Assembly (NCBI GenBank): GCA_021521415.1
Contig: JAIQDT010007686.1
Coordinates: forward strand, 1-64,000
DNA length: 64,000 nucleotides
Source: Bidens hawaiensis
Lineage: Eukaryota; Streptophyta; Magnoliopsida; Asterales; Asteraceae
Direction: 5' to 3'
The stretch's first letter is position 1. Every line of letters begins with the position of its first letter. Positions 24,630-34,202 of the stretch are shown here, one piece after another. The notes under the pieces are model-generated. The model saw nothing but the letters and a program-made list of their open reading frames with translations, did not search any database and had not been told where the DNA came from. The translations under genes and the position numbers were made by a program.

Positions 24630-24830
24630 AAGATAGCTATGTATGTAGTATGAAAGTATGAAAGTAATAAAGAATGCATGTATAAAAGTATGATTGTACG
24701 AAAGAAAGGTAAACAGGTCAAGTATATGATATGTATCTTCGGATGCGTATACGTAAGTAAGTATATGAAATGTATGTTGCCTGATTAACTAGAACTAGTT
24801 CAGCGTAGCTGAATTTTAGTATGCACGCAG

Positions 24831-25422
24831 GTAAATAAATTAAAGGAGCTGGCTTAAAGAGGACACATGGTATGGACTGAACGGCTGACATCTAGGGAAT
24901 GAAGATATAATGTTTTATTTGCGATGTTTTAAGTTAAGACAATTTGAATGTTTTAAACGAGAATGTTATGCTTTTGTAATACATGATTAAGTTTTATATT
25001 TCGCAAAAAATTTTAATTCATTCTGATATTTAGAACTATGTTTATGAGTAAATTTAATGCCAATGTAGGTCACCAGGACCGAGAACTTACATTATTATAT
25101 AATCTTAAGGACACATAAATGACAAGTACATTACAAATCCGATAAAAGAACATTTCAAACAAATTTTTCACCATGAACCAACAACATGATGGCCATCATT
25201 ACACCAATAAAGATGGTGGTGGTAGTTAAGTTTATGGAAGAAAAGTGAATAAAATTTTAGATCATCAAGCTCAATCAACAAAATAACTCAAATCAAATAT
25301 ACATGGCCCATGGATATCATAAATCTAACATTGTGTCTAAAAAATGATAGATATTTGGTAATCTTGCTATCTTGGTTTTAAATTGTGTGCTTCGCTTTGG
25401 TACATTTGGTCAAAAAATTTGA
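24831..25422. other. Unassigned AT-rich DNA
   Basis: This continues the LTR-like remnant for an unknown distance and then runs into sequence with no recognisable feature up to the LINE target site. Confidence 0.4.
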
Positions 25423-25436
25423 TGTGCGATGCACTT

Positions 25437-26146
25437 TTAATCAATCAATCAATCATACCCAGTGAAGTCCTACAAACAGCAAAGCTATAAGTAGGGTATG
25501 GGGAGGGTGGGATGTAGGCACACCGTACCTCTATCCAAAGGGATAAAGAGGTGGCTTCTAGAGAGACCCCAGCTCTTAAGTACATATGTATGAAGCAATA
25601 CAAAAGAAATCAAAGTTCAACATTAATATAATAATAATAATAATATATGGAAAGAATATACTATTATGGTGTGTGACCAAATAAGGTAAATAGAAGCCCT
25701 AAATTGGTTCTACCTAAAAATCCTTAACTTTAATTTTACTTCTCCACAAATTCCTATCCCCAACCATGTTCTTGAAGAGGTTTAGGGCTATCAAATCATT
25801 CTTAATCCTCACATCCCACGTCAATTTAGGTCGTCCTCTACCCCTCCTCCCTTCTATAGTAATGTTTTCTACGGATCTAACAAGATTCATCGTCTGTCTT
25901 CTCTTCACATGTCCAAACCATCTCAATCTCCACTCTCTTACCTTGTCTGCTATGTTCGCTACCCCTAATCTCTCCCGAATCATAACGTTTCTTATTCGGT
26001 CTAACCTTGTGGGCCCACACATCCAACATAGCATTCTCATTTCTGCTACCTCCATCTTTCGCACTTGTGCATTCTTGATGGCCCAACAATCCGTTCCATA
26101 TAGCATTGCAGGTCTAACTGCAACCCTAACAATTGCAGGTCGCACT
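25437..26146 (-). mobile_element. 5'-truncated LINE (RTE type)
   Basis: A 710-bp minus-strand insertion flanked by a perfect 14-bp duplication TGTGCGATGCACTT (25423-25436 and 26147-26160). Its 3' end at low coordinates shows the usual TTGATTGATTGATT tail and the conserved 'CTACATCCCACCCTCCCCATAC' type 3' region. Severe 5' truncation is typical of target-primed reverse transcription. Confidence 0.9.
25714..26140 (-). pseudogene. C-terminal end of LINE reverse transcriptase
   Basis: It encodes VAVRPAMLYGTDCWAIKNAQ, VRKMEVAEMRMLCWMCGPT, RLDRIRNVMIRERLGVANI, REWRLRWFGHVKRR and GRRGRGRPKLTWD. This is the well-known C-terminal segment of plant RTE-clade LINE polyproteins. Endonuclease and the catalytic RT core are missing, so it is not functional. 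The frame itself is open through about 140 codons, which suggests a not very old insertion. The codons upstream of VAVRP (MQNIHACIG...) are flanking DNA, not LINE. Confidence 0.9.
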
Positions 26147-26160
26147 TGTGCGATGCACTT

Positions 26161-26377
26161 ATAAGAAAATACTAAGATTCCAATGCATGCATGAATATTC
26201 TGCACATTGTTGCTGTAAATTCACATCTCCTTGTCTAAAACAAGTTGTGAGCATCATAGCACATTATTAGAGTATCATGTAAACACATTGCATCAAGTGT
26301 AGCGATGCACTCCTTACATTGCAATGTTGCACCAGACGCATCACGCATTTTGCATGCATTTTAAACCAAACTTTCTA
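26161..26377. other. Flank between LINE and PIF element
   Basis: 217 bp without recognisable features apart from repeated TGCATGCAT and GCAATG words. Confidence 0.4.
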
Positions 26378-26380
26378 TAA

Positions 26381-28199
26381 GACCACCCACTATGAGGCGC
26401 CCTCAAGGAGGGATTTTGGGCGACTTGGGTGCCGAACACCATAGTGGGGCGCCATTGAACCAAGGGCGACGAAGGATTGGTCGTTCCAACAGCCGGCATG
26501 GTTTGAATTTTGGTGCCCCCCCTCTCCAACGTTCGTATATCGGCTCTTTAAAAAAACTAATTATTTTATTTATAAATACTAACCCATTTTATCAATTTTA
26601 ACTCAAACAAATACCAAATTTCACTACAAAAATCTCTCAACTCTCTACCATTGATCCTTTCTCAAATTTCACATGCTCGAGCTCAAACCCGAACCCAAAC
26701 CCGAACACGAGCTCGAGCTCAAACCTGAACCCAAACTCGAACCCCAACCCAAACCCGTGGCATCCGGCTCAAAGGTGGTGGGCTAGTATGCTCACAAACA
26801 ATGACCCTACCAACCCTTTCTATGCCAACCAACATCTACCCGTGATGCCTCCAACCGTACAACCTTTTCCCAACGATATGTTGTGTCAAATGCCAATTTC
26901 GTTTACGCCTCCTCCACCCCAAACCCCAATACTTGAAACCCATGTTCCCGAAACCCAAGTTCTTCGCAAACGTAGCCATAAAAAGAAGGTTATTGCCGAT
27001 CAAACACCAACCGAAAAGGTTGACAGGATAAAGTGGGAAGACGATGAGGAAGCGGCGTTGGCGCAAACGTGGATCGACTCATCCGAAGACTCAGTCTTTG
27101 GTGACGGTAAACGCAGCGCGATATTTTGGGCAGAAATACGTGATAAGTTCTTTGAGATAATGGGTCGAGGTCGCTACCGCGGGGATGATTCCGTCCCCAA
27201 CAAATGGAAGGCAATGGTTTTAAAAATGAACCACTTCTCCACAGTTCACACACGCCTTACGAACAACAAACCAAGCGGCACGAACGACGCCGACCTTCTT
27301 AAGGCTATTTTGAAACAATACATGGGCCTTTATGGTTACCACTTTGGCATGGAGATGTTTGACATTTGGAAGAAATAAACGAGCTCGCCAAAGTGGCATC
27401 TGGTCCCGAAATCTTCACTGAGACCGTCCAAACGGTCAAAAACAACATCTACTTCGGCCAATCAATCTCCGTCTCAAGCCGGGTCGGATGCTCGTTCTCA
27501 ATTTAACTTAAACAAGATTGATCCCGATTTTATTTTGATGAACCGGATGAGTTGCCACGTCCGGTAGGAAGAGAAAAGTCCAAGGCGGTGGCTAGAGGTG
27601 GGGGATCTTCGTCTAGAAAGACATCATCGATGAGTTCCAACGTGACCACGTTGTTTGACAACTTGGAGCTTGCACTTAAAGAGTTTCGCGAGGACAAAAA
27701 ACACTCGAAAGAGGAACTCGAGATAATACACGAAGAAAGAAAAGCGATGCATGCGGAATACAAAGTCATGCATAAAGAACGAAAGAAGGCTAAATCGGAG
27801 CGGCAACGAGAGAAGGACTTCAAGCTTCTCGCAAAGGATCTCTCGTATCTAGATCCGGCCACGCGGGCGTTTTTGGAGAAAAAAGAAAGCGAGGATAATG
27901 ACAAAATACGCAAACGAGGACTCAGACGCCGAATATTAGTTCTAGTTTTTTTTTTCTATTTGTATGTTTTTTTTTGTTTTTTTTAGTTTAATTAAGTTTG
28001 ATTTTTATTATATTTTAAGTTTAATAAAGTTGTTGGTTTTTTTTTGTTTTATATAAAAAAATAAAAAATTAAAGGTGCTTCGAAGCCCCCTCACCAAAGA
28101 GGGGCATCTTTGAGGTGGGGCTTTGAAGCCCCCAGTGCCCACGTGACGCTGACGTGGCACTGGGGAGGGCTTTGAAGCCTATCATCGTAGAGGATGGTC
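26381..28199 (+). mobile_element. PIF/Harbinger-type element carrying only the Myb/SANT-like gene
   Basis: Ends GACCACCCACTATGAGGC (left) and, reverse-complemented, GACCATCCTCTACGATG (right) form imperfect terminal inverted repeats. A TAA lies on both outer sides (26378-26380 and 28200-28202), the target duplication expected for PIF/Harbinger. GC-rich subterminal words (GGCGCC, GAAGCCCC) recur inside. The element carries the accessory DNA-binding protein gene but no DDE transposase, so it would be non-autonomous. Confidence 0.75.
26650..27986 (+). pseudogene. Myb/SANT-like PIF/Harbinger ORF2 protein, broken
   Basis: This is the partner protein that helps PIF/Harbinger transposases bind and move DNA. 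The N-terminal part is rich in Asn/Pro/Ser. The core KWEDDEEAALAQTWIDSSED, FWAEIRDKFFEI, VPNKWKAM and GYHFGMEMFDIWKK is the Myb/SANT-like domain. The distal part PRPVGREKSKAV plus a Lys/Glu-rich coiled coil (EELEIIHEERKAMHAEYK) is the NAM-associated type C-terminus. The first ATG in the open part is at 26788, but coding-like sequence runs upstream to 26650, where ATTGATCCTTTC looks like a mutated start. A TAA at 27376-27378 and a frameshift near 27535 separate the halves. These proteins are often misannotated as host genes in composites. Confidence 0.75.
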
Positions 28200-28202
28200 T
28201 AA

Positions 28203-28679
28203 AGGTTACTGATTTTCTTTTGGATGATTGGTTTTGAGGTTGCATAACATTTAGTCCTAAAAGTAAGTAGACACGTGACTGGTTTAAGAAGTAACGTATA
28301 TGTTATGGTTGCATAACATTTAGTTCTAGCAGCAAGTGGTCGCATCTATTCACACATTTTATGTCTTCACTTTTGAAATCTTGTGTATTGAAAATAATTT
28401 AAATTAACTTCAAACTTTTTAATTCATGTGAGGTTATGAGAGCACAATTGACATACTTATTAAATGTGTGTAATTTGCATTTATAGTATATGCTAATGAT
28501 TGAGCTAGTTTTTATAGCCAGTTTAATAATGTTTTATTTTGAAATTGGTACTTTATGGTTAAGATTTTCAAACAACAGTGTCTGTTATTAGTTATAGAGT
28601 AAGTGTCATTTGCGTTTTTGTAATTTGACAAATAATGTGATTTTAGTCAAAAAACTTTATTTTTTGCATTACGACAATA
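28203..28679. other. Unassigned flank with short duplication
   Basis: GGTTGCATAACATTTAGT occurs twice (about 28238 and 28307). No gene is seen. Confidence 0.5.
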
Positions 28680-29343
28680 CACGTTTCCCAGTTATTGTTA
28701 ATGGCATCCAAATCATTAACTTCGTTAAATTTAACCGTTAAGTTAAGGATATACATCTTTTTTCACTCTTTCTTTATTATAATACTTATTTCAGTGAACT
28801 ACGGTTTTCGTCCTTATGGTTTGTCCAAATCTGCGATTTTAGTCCAGTTTTTTCAAATTTGCAATTTTTTTTCCCTATGCTTTCATTTCACTTGCAATTA
28901 AACTCAAATTCACTAATCTCGTTAAGTCTGGTCGTTAAACCCAATAGTGTGCCCTTCACGTGAAGGGCAATTTTGTTCATTCTTTAACCCCAGCCTCTCA
29001 CGTGAGAGGGCATGCGAATTAGGACTGAGATTTATTTGGGGAGAAAAACGACAAAACTGGTCGTGACTTGAGTGGCACGCAGATGGGTTAATGGCTAGAC
29101 TAAACGATTTTATTAATTTGGGTTAAATTGCAAGTGAAATAGAACTACAAGGACGAAAATTGTAAACTTGAAACTATTTGACTAAAATCGCAGATTTAGA
29201 CAAACCATAATGACGAAAGCTACAGTTCACTGAAACAAGTATTATAATAAAGAAAGAGTGAAAAGACATGTCTACCCTTGACTTAACGATTAAATTTTAT
29301 AGGGTTAGTGATTTGGATGCAATTGGCAAAATTGGGAAACGTG
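28680..29343. mobile_element. Fold-back (inverted-repeat) element
   Basis: The left arm (about 28680-28975) and right arm (about 29060-29343) are imperfect reverse complements over nearly 290 bp. Shared blocks include ACGTTTCCCA, TTTCACTCTTTCTTTATTATA, TTTCAGTGAACT and AAATCTGCGATTTTAGTC. The loop is only about 85 bp. It resembles MULE-derived or fold-back repeats and has no ORF. Confidence 0.75.
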
Positions 29344-29414
29344 GATTGTCCATATGTAAAAGCTAAACTATTTAAATTAAATTCGCATTATTTTTCAAAC
29401 CACAAAGGAAAAAA

Positions 29415-30694
29415 TCTAACAATACTATTAAAGCAAAACCAATTGTTCACATGTCCTTCTACTAGTCTGTCCACATATGCATCCAAGTCACCAAGTTTCC
29501 ATTCGCATATAGTCTATTATGCTGCCACGTGTGCTGTTCACCAAGCACCCAAAAAACTTAACCCGGTCCATTTTTCATAACCCAAAACCAATTCCACCAC
29601 TCAATTTTCTCTCTAACCTCTTCACAAACACACGAACCGTTATTCCGCTGCTCAGATCCAACATCGAATGTCTACAGTATTCACCAACAATTGTTTAATT
29701 TACCATATTGTTCTTCACTTCCAAGGTTATTGATGTCTCCAATCGGTTTGATTTCATTCAATTGATCGTTTCTCAGAGGAGATGTTATAAGTTTTTTTTT
29801 GGTCAATTAATTATGATTATAACAGATCGATAATCCGATGAATATATTAAAGGTAATTAACAATCCATTCTTGCACATAGAGTTAGTTATTTATTATAAT
29901 ATCTGATGAATATATTTTGTCCACTTTGTTATAAGCATATTTTATGTTTTCTGAGATTTTCCGGCCAATTTGTTATTATTTTATTTAGTGAATATTAAGA
30001 AGTGAATTTCCGTCCAATTTCTTAATTTTGTTTGTCCAATTCTTAAATTTTCTGTCCAATTTCTTATTGTTTTGTTTACTAAATATTAAGAAGTGAATTT
30101 CGTCCATTTTCTGTTTTTTCGTCCAATTTGTTATTGTTTTCTTTACTAAATATTAACAAACATAATTTCCGTTCAATTTTTTATTTTTTTTCGGCCAATT
30201 CTGATTCAATTTTATCAAATGTCAGAAACTTCGATTTAATAATACAATTGTTTTGAATGTTTAATAAATTTGTTTGTAAATTATTTTTTTTATATATAAA
30301 ATTGATCTTTAATATTCCAGAAATATTAATTATAAATTTACTAATTTTTTTAATATTTACTAAATTATAAATTTACTAAATTATAATATTGATCTTTAAA
30401 ATACATATTAAAGTATAATATTTATCTTCCAACTATAATTTATTCTAGAATTTTCTAAAAAATATAAATGTACATTAACTTAATCCGTTATTAGTTGACC
30501 TTTTGACTATAATTTGAAATTCAAATTATTATATTCAATGTTTGACTATAAAAACGATAATTAAGGAAATAATTTATATTTTAATTATTATTATTATTTT
30601 ATTACTAAATTACTCAATGTATAATTATTAAACATTAATTGATTTTCAAAAAACCTTAAACATGGTAATATTAAAAGTTATTATATAATAATAC
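29415..30694 (+). mobile_element. Helitron-like 5' end and AT-rich body
   Basis: It begins A/TCTAACAATACTATTAAAGC, the same start as 31962 and 47738 and similar to 57166. It is followed by related sequence (TTGTTCACATGTCC, CTAGTCTGTCCACAT). TC starts of this kind are typical of plant Helitrons. No Rep/helicase and no CTRR hairpin end were found, so the right boundary is arbitrary. Confidence 0.4.
29955..30205. repeat. Imperfect tandem repeat
   Basis: Three diverged units of about 60-95 bp built on TGTCCAATTTCTTATTGTTT and ACTAAATATTAAGAAGTGAA. Confidence 0.7.
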
Positions 30695-30702
30695 ATTCTA
30701 AT

Positions 30703-31717
30703 TAGGGGTGTTAATCGGGTCAAACCGATCGGTTTCGGGTTAATCGGGACGGGTTAGTCAGGTTTTCCTAAAAAATATCTAACCCGCAACCCGACCCTAT
30801 TAAGGTTCAGGTTAGTCGGGTTTGGGTTATTCGGGTTTCGGTTTTGTCGGGTCGGATTAGTCGGGTTAACCATGTTACTTTATAACTTTAAGTTGTTTTA
30901 TGTGTTTGTAACTTGTAGGTTACAAAATTTTTCATTCCATTTAGTTTTTAATTTCTTTTACAAGTAATTATCTTATAATTTCAAATATAAACCTGTAAAG
31001 GAACCGAACTAACATGAACAAATGCGGCCGTATTCTTTCATTTAACTTTTAACGAACACGAGCACTTAATCGAACAAATATTTGTGTACATGATCATTCA
31101 TTTAAAATCTAAACGAAGAATTCACAAACATAAATGAACAAAATTAAACAAAGATAAACGAACATGAAGGAACATATATGTACATACATTAATGAACACA
31201 AACATACATTAACAAACATAAATGAACACATTTAAATAAACACAAACAAACACATATAAAACATATTAGGCTGATATAATTACTAAATGAAAATAATATT
31301 TAATAATTTTATATTAATATGTAAACGAACACGAACGAACGTAAACAAACTTAAATGAACGATCATAAACAAACGTTCACAAACATAGATGAACGAGTGA
31401 AATATGTGTTCATGCTCGTTCATTTATTTAAATGAACACAACATAAATGCAACATTATTGTCTTTATAGTGCTTATTTCACATTTTAATCATTGTATATA
31501 AAGTTAAGTATCGCCACTAATCGGGTTATTCGGGTTAACCCGAAACCCGACTTTTTCCCAAAAATGAACCCGAAACCCAACCCTATTAACAATTCTGGTT
31601 ATTTGGGTTGACCCGAATAACCCGATTAATACTTTTTAACCCGATTTAACCCGACCCAATTTTGCTTATTCAGGTTCGGGTCGGGTTAATCTGGTTCGGG
31701 TATTTTGGACACCCCTA
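30703..31717. mobile_element. Non-autonomous hAT element
   Basis: 1015 bp, starting TAGGGGTGTTAATCGGG and ending TTTTGGACACCCCTA (imperfect inverted ends). It is flanked by a perfect 8-bp duplication ATTCTAAT (30695-30702 and 31718-31725), the hAT hallmark. Subterminal regions repeat TCGGGTT and AACCCGA many times, a plausible transposase-binding cluster. The centre (31010-31440) is rich in AATGAACA/AACGAACA repeats. No transposase ORF. Confidence 0.9.
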
Positions 31718-31961
31718 ATTCTAATAATACTTTTTTTAATCAATATGTTATTTTTGGACATTATTAGTTGAATACAATTTATTTTTTTAATTTATAATAT
31801 TCAATATATAATTATTCTAATAATAGTATTTTTTATAATTTATAATCAATATGTCATTTTTGAAGATAATTATTTACAATAAACCTGTTTACTATATTCA
31901 AACTTAATATTCTCTACATCCTACTATATAATATCTAATCACATAATCATGTAACATCTAA

Positions 31962-32164
31962 TCTAACAATACTATTAAAGCAACACCTATTGTCCACATG
32001 TCATTCAACTAGTCTCTCCACATCAATTGTCCATATGTAATTCAACTAACCTCTCCACGTCAATGCCACATCATTGCCAAGTCATCTATTTCCTTTCCTA
32101 TTATTGCCAAATCATCTCACACACTATATTTAAACCTTAAGATTTTCCACCCTAGTCATTTTAA

Positions 32165-32198
<34 letters not shown>

Positions 32199-32703
32199 GG
32201 CTTACTAATTCCACCATCCACCATCTTCTATATTCCGGTAATGTAGATTGGGATTAACCGTTTCCAGAAAGGTTATATATTATACTATAATGGTCAACAA
32301 TATTATATGATTTTTCGGCAAGGTTATATCTTTTTCCGGTAAGGTTTTCCGATATGGTTTTATATTTATTATAATTGTTATATAATCATTTGATTAAAAT
32401 GATATAACTATAATTAATGATATTATATTTTGCCAACTTCAAAACAATTTATACTTTTTATATATGTAAATCGTTTGAATATAAGTTTTTGCAATAAATG
32501 TTGACCACTAATTAATTTATTAGTTATGACGTCTTTGACCATAACACTTTCTTTGTTTTACAAATACAATTATTTGATAAATATTTATGAACATTATCTC
32601 CATGTGATAGCTAAAAATTAATCAAATAGAAAAGAGTTTAATACCAATTTTATAACCAATAATATCTATATAAACGTAGGAATGAATGAATATATACCAA
32701 TTA
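31962..32703 (+). mobile_element. Helitron-like start interrupted by G2 LTR sequence
   Basis: It starts TCTAACAATACTATTAAAGC and contains (CT)n at 32166-32198 and several TTTTCCGGTAAGG-like words at 32234-32350. It is cut at 32704 by G2 LTR sequence. No Helitron protein is present. Confidence 0.4.
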
Positions 32704-32847
32704 TGTAACATTCGTCAATTTTCGGACCCCAAAAACCCGACTCGTTTAATTTTTTTAGTTATTCAATATAAATAGTTATAACTTTGAGCATCATGCAAAT
32801 TCAATCCTAATTTATCAAAATAACCACTTTTGAACTGTCAACCAAAG
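32704..32847 (+). repeat. First 144 bp of G2-type LTR
   Basis: TGTAACATTCGTCAATTTTC matches the G2 5' LTR start at 48463. The fragment stops at CCAAAG where the C2 LTR begins. Confidence 0.9.
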
Positions 32848-34034
32848 TGTCAGGTCCCCGATTTGAGATGGATCTTACTTAAATCATGTCATAACTCACA
32901 CATGTAAATGTGTTGACAAGAGAGTTAATGACGGGTTGCTATATTTAGAAAGATTACCGTTTGTTAAAGGCGGAATCAATAACAAAAATACGGTTGCTAA
33001 ATCAGTATTCAAAGGCAATCAACACAAACAAGAATCTACTCAAAAAATTTCCATTTATATAATATCAATCATACAAAGTGGATAATCGTTTTAGGTTTTC
33101 TTGAAGGACAGCCGTCACACACACATATTCTTTCTTAGTAAATGTGGTTGTCTGCCTTGTTATGTGTGTGTCTTGTCCTCTTTTAGGTGAGCCCTAAATT
33201 ATACTATTTATAGACCTGACACCTGTGGACAACTGTCATTCCTTCTAGAAACCCTATCCGATAATACATATTCAAATTACACATTAAGAAATATTCTAAG
33301 TGTAAAACAAGTCTTCTGGGTAGGCTTTGCATCAATCTTGTCTTTCCGAGTATGCTCGGCCATCCTTCATAACTTGGTAACATAGAAGTGTGCTCGGAAT
33401 CAGTTTCCGGGTAGACTTTACATGAAGAGTATTTTACCAAGTAAAATACTTACCGGGTAGACTTCAATCTTCTTGGCTTTATCAGACTTTGCCCGACAAA
33501 TCCTTACGAGCAACCTTGTTCTTCAATGGTCCTATCAACTCCTTGCCTGGAATAAGCTTATTAGCAAAGTGTGCTTGGAGGCACTTTACCTTGCTAGAGT
33601 TGAATCCTGCCTGATGATACTTGTGATACTTCATTAAACACTAGGCATACCCGGACCATCTTTATTAATGAATACCTTGCCCTATCTCCAACTACTTGGT
33701 TTCTTGAGCTTGCTTAGCCTAAAGCTTACTCGGAAGTGAACTTTACTTGTCTATGAAGAACAAACCTACTTGATAAAGTGATCCTTTCCCGGACTTGCAT
33801 ATATTAGTGAACCATACCCAGTAACGTACTAATTAGCAAACCCTGCTCGGACATTCACTAAAGAAGACTTAGTGAAGATAACCTTGCCCGATAGACAAAA
33901 TATCGTGCCCGGCTAAGTAAAAGCATGCTCGGAGGTCTAAGGTGTGCCCGGATCCATACTTAGCGAATTCTGAGGAGGTTGAGAAGATTCCAATCTTCCA
34001 TCTAATCAGTTTTGTGTCAAATATTGACTCAACA
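32848..34034 (-). repeat. C2 3' LTR
   Basis: 1187 bp, minus orientation, TGTTGAGTCAATATT...CCTGACA. About 20 copies of a TGCCCGGA/TACTCGGAA-type motif fill 33310-33965, upstream (in element sense) of a TATA box CTATAAATAG at 33204-33213. The matching solo LTR is at 48606-49791. Confidence 0.92.
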
Positions 34035-34047
34035 ATCTCCCCCCTAG
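34035..34047 (-). other. C2 polypurine tract
   Basis: On the minus strand CTAGGGGGGAGAT directly precedes the LTR TGTTGAGTCA. Confidence 0.85.
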
Positions 34048-34202
34048 ATTGGAACACCTCAGCTGACCCAAAACATTTCTAAGGTTACTTACACTTAGTC
34101 AAAATACATATCAAATTAAAAGTCAAATTACATAATCAATAAACGTAAACAAGTTACATATTCAAAAGACTGTCATAAGACATTACAAATTAAAAGCCTA
34201 GT

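Larger units (their letters stand above)
24102..24830 (+). repeat. LTR-like remnant with intron-like block
   Basis: TTCAG/GTGAGTTTCTAGCCCCTTTTCT opens a block that closes at GCACGCAG/GTAAATAAAT (24830/24831). The donor side closely resembles the intron-like blocks in the G1 and G2 LTRs (AAG/GTGAGTTT, then CCCCCTTTTT and a GGGG-containing phrase). It is likely a diverged LTR of a related gypsy family. Terminal repeats and duplications were not found. Confidence 0.4.
31517..34034. repeat. Copy 1 of 2.5-kb duplicated block
   Basis: It is collinear with 47289-49791: the right end of the hAT element, the Helitron-like start, (CT)n, the first 144 bp of the G2 LTR and a C2 LTR. It differs from copy 2 by scattered substitutions and small indels. 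Confidence 0.9.
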
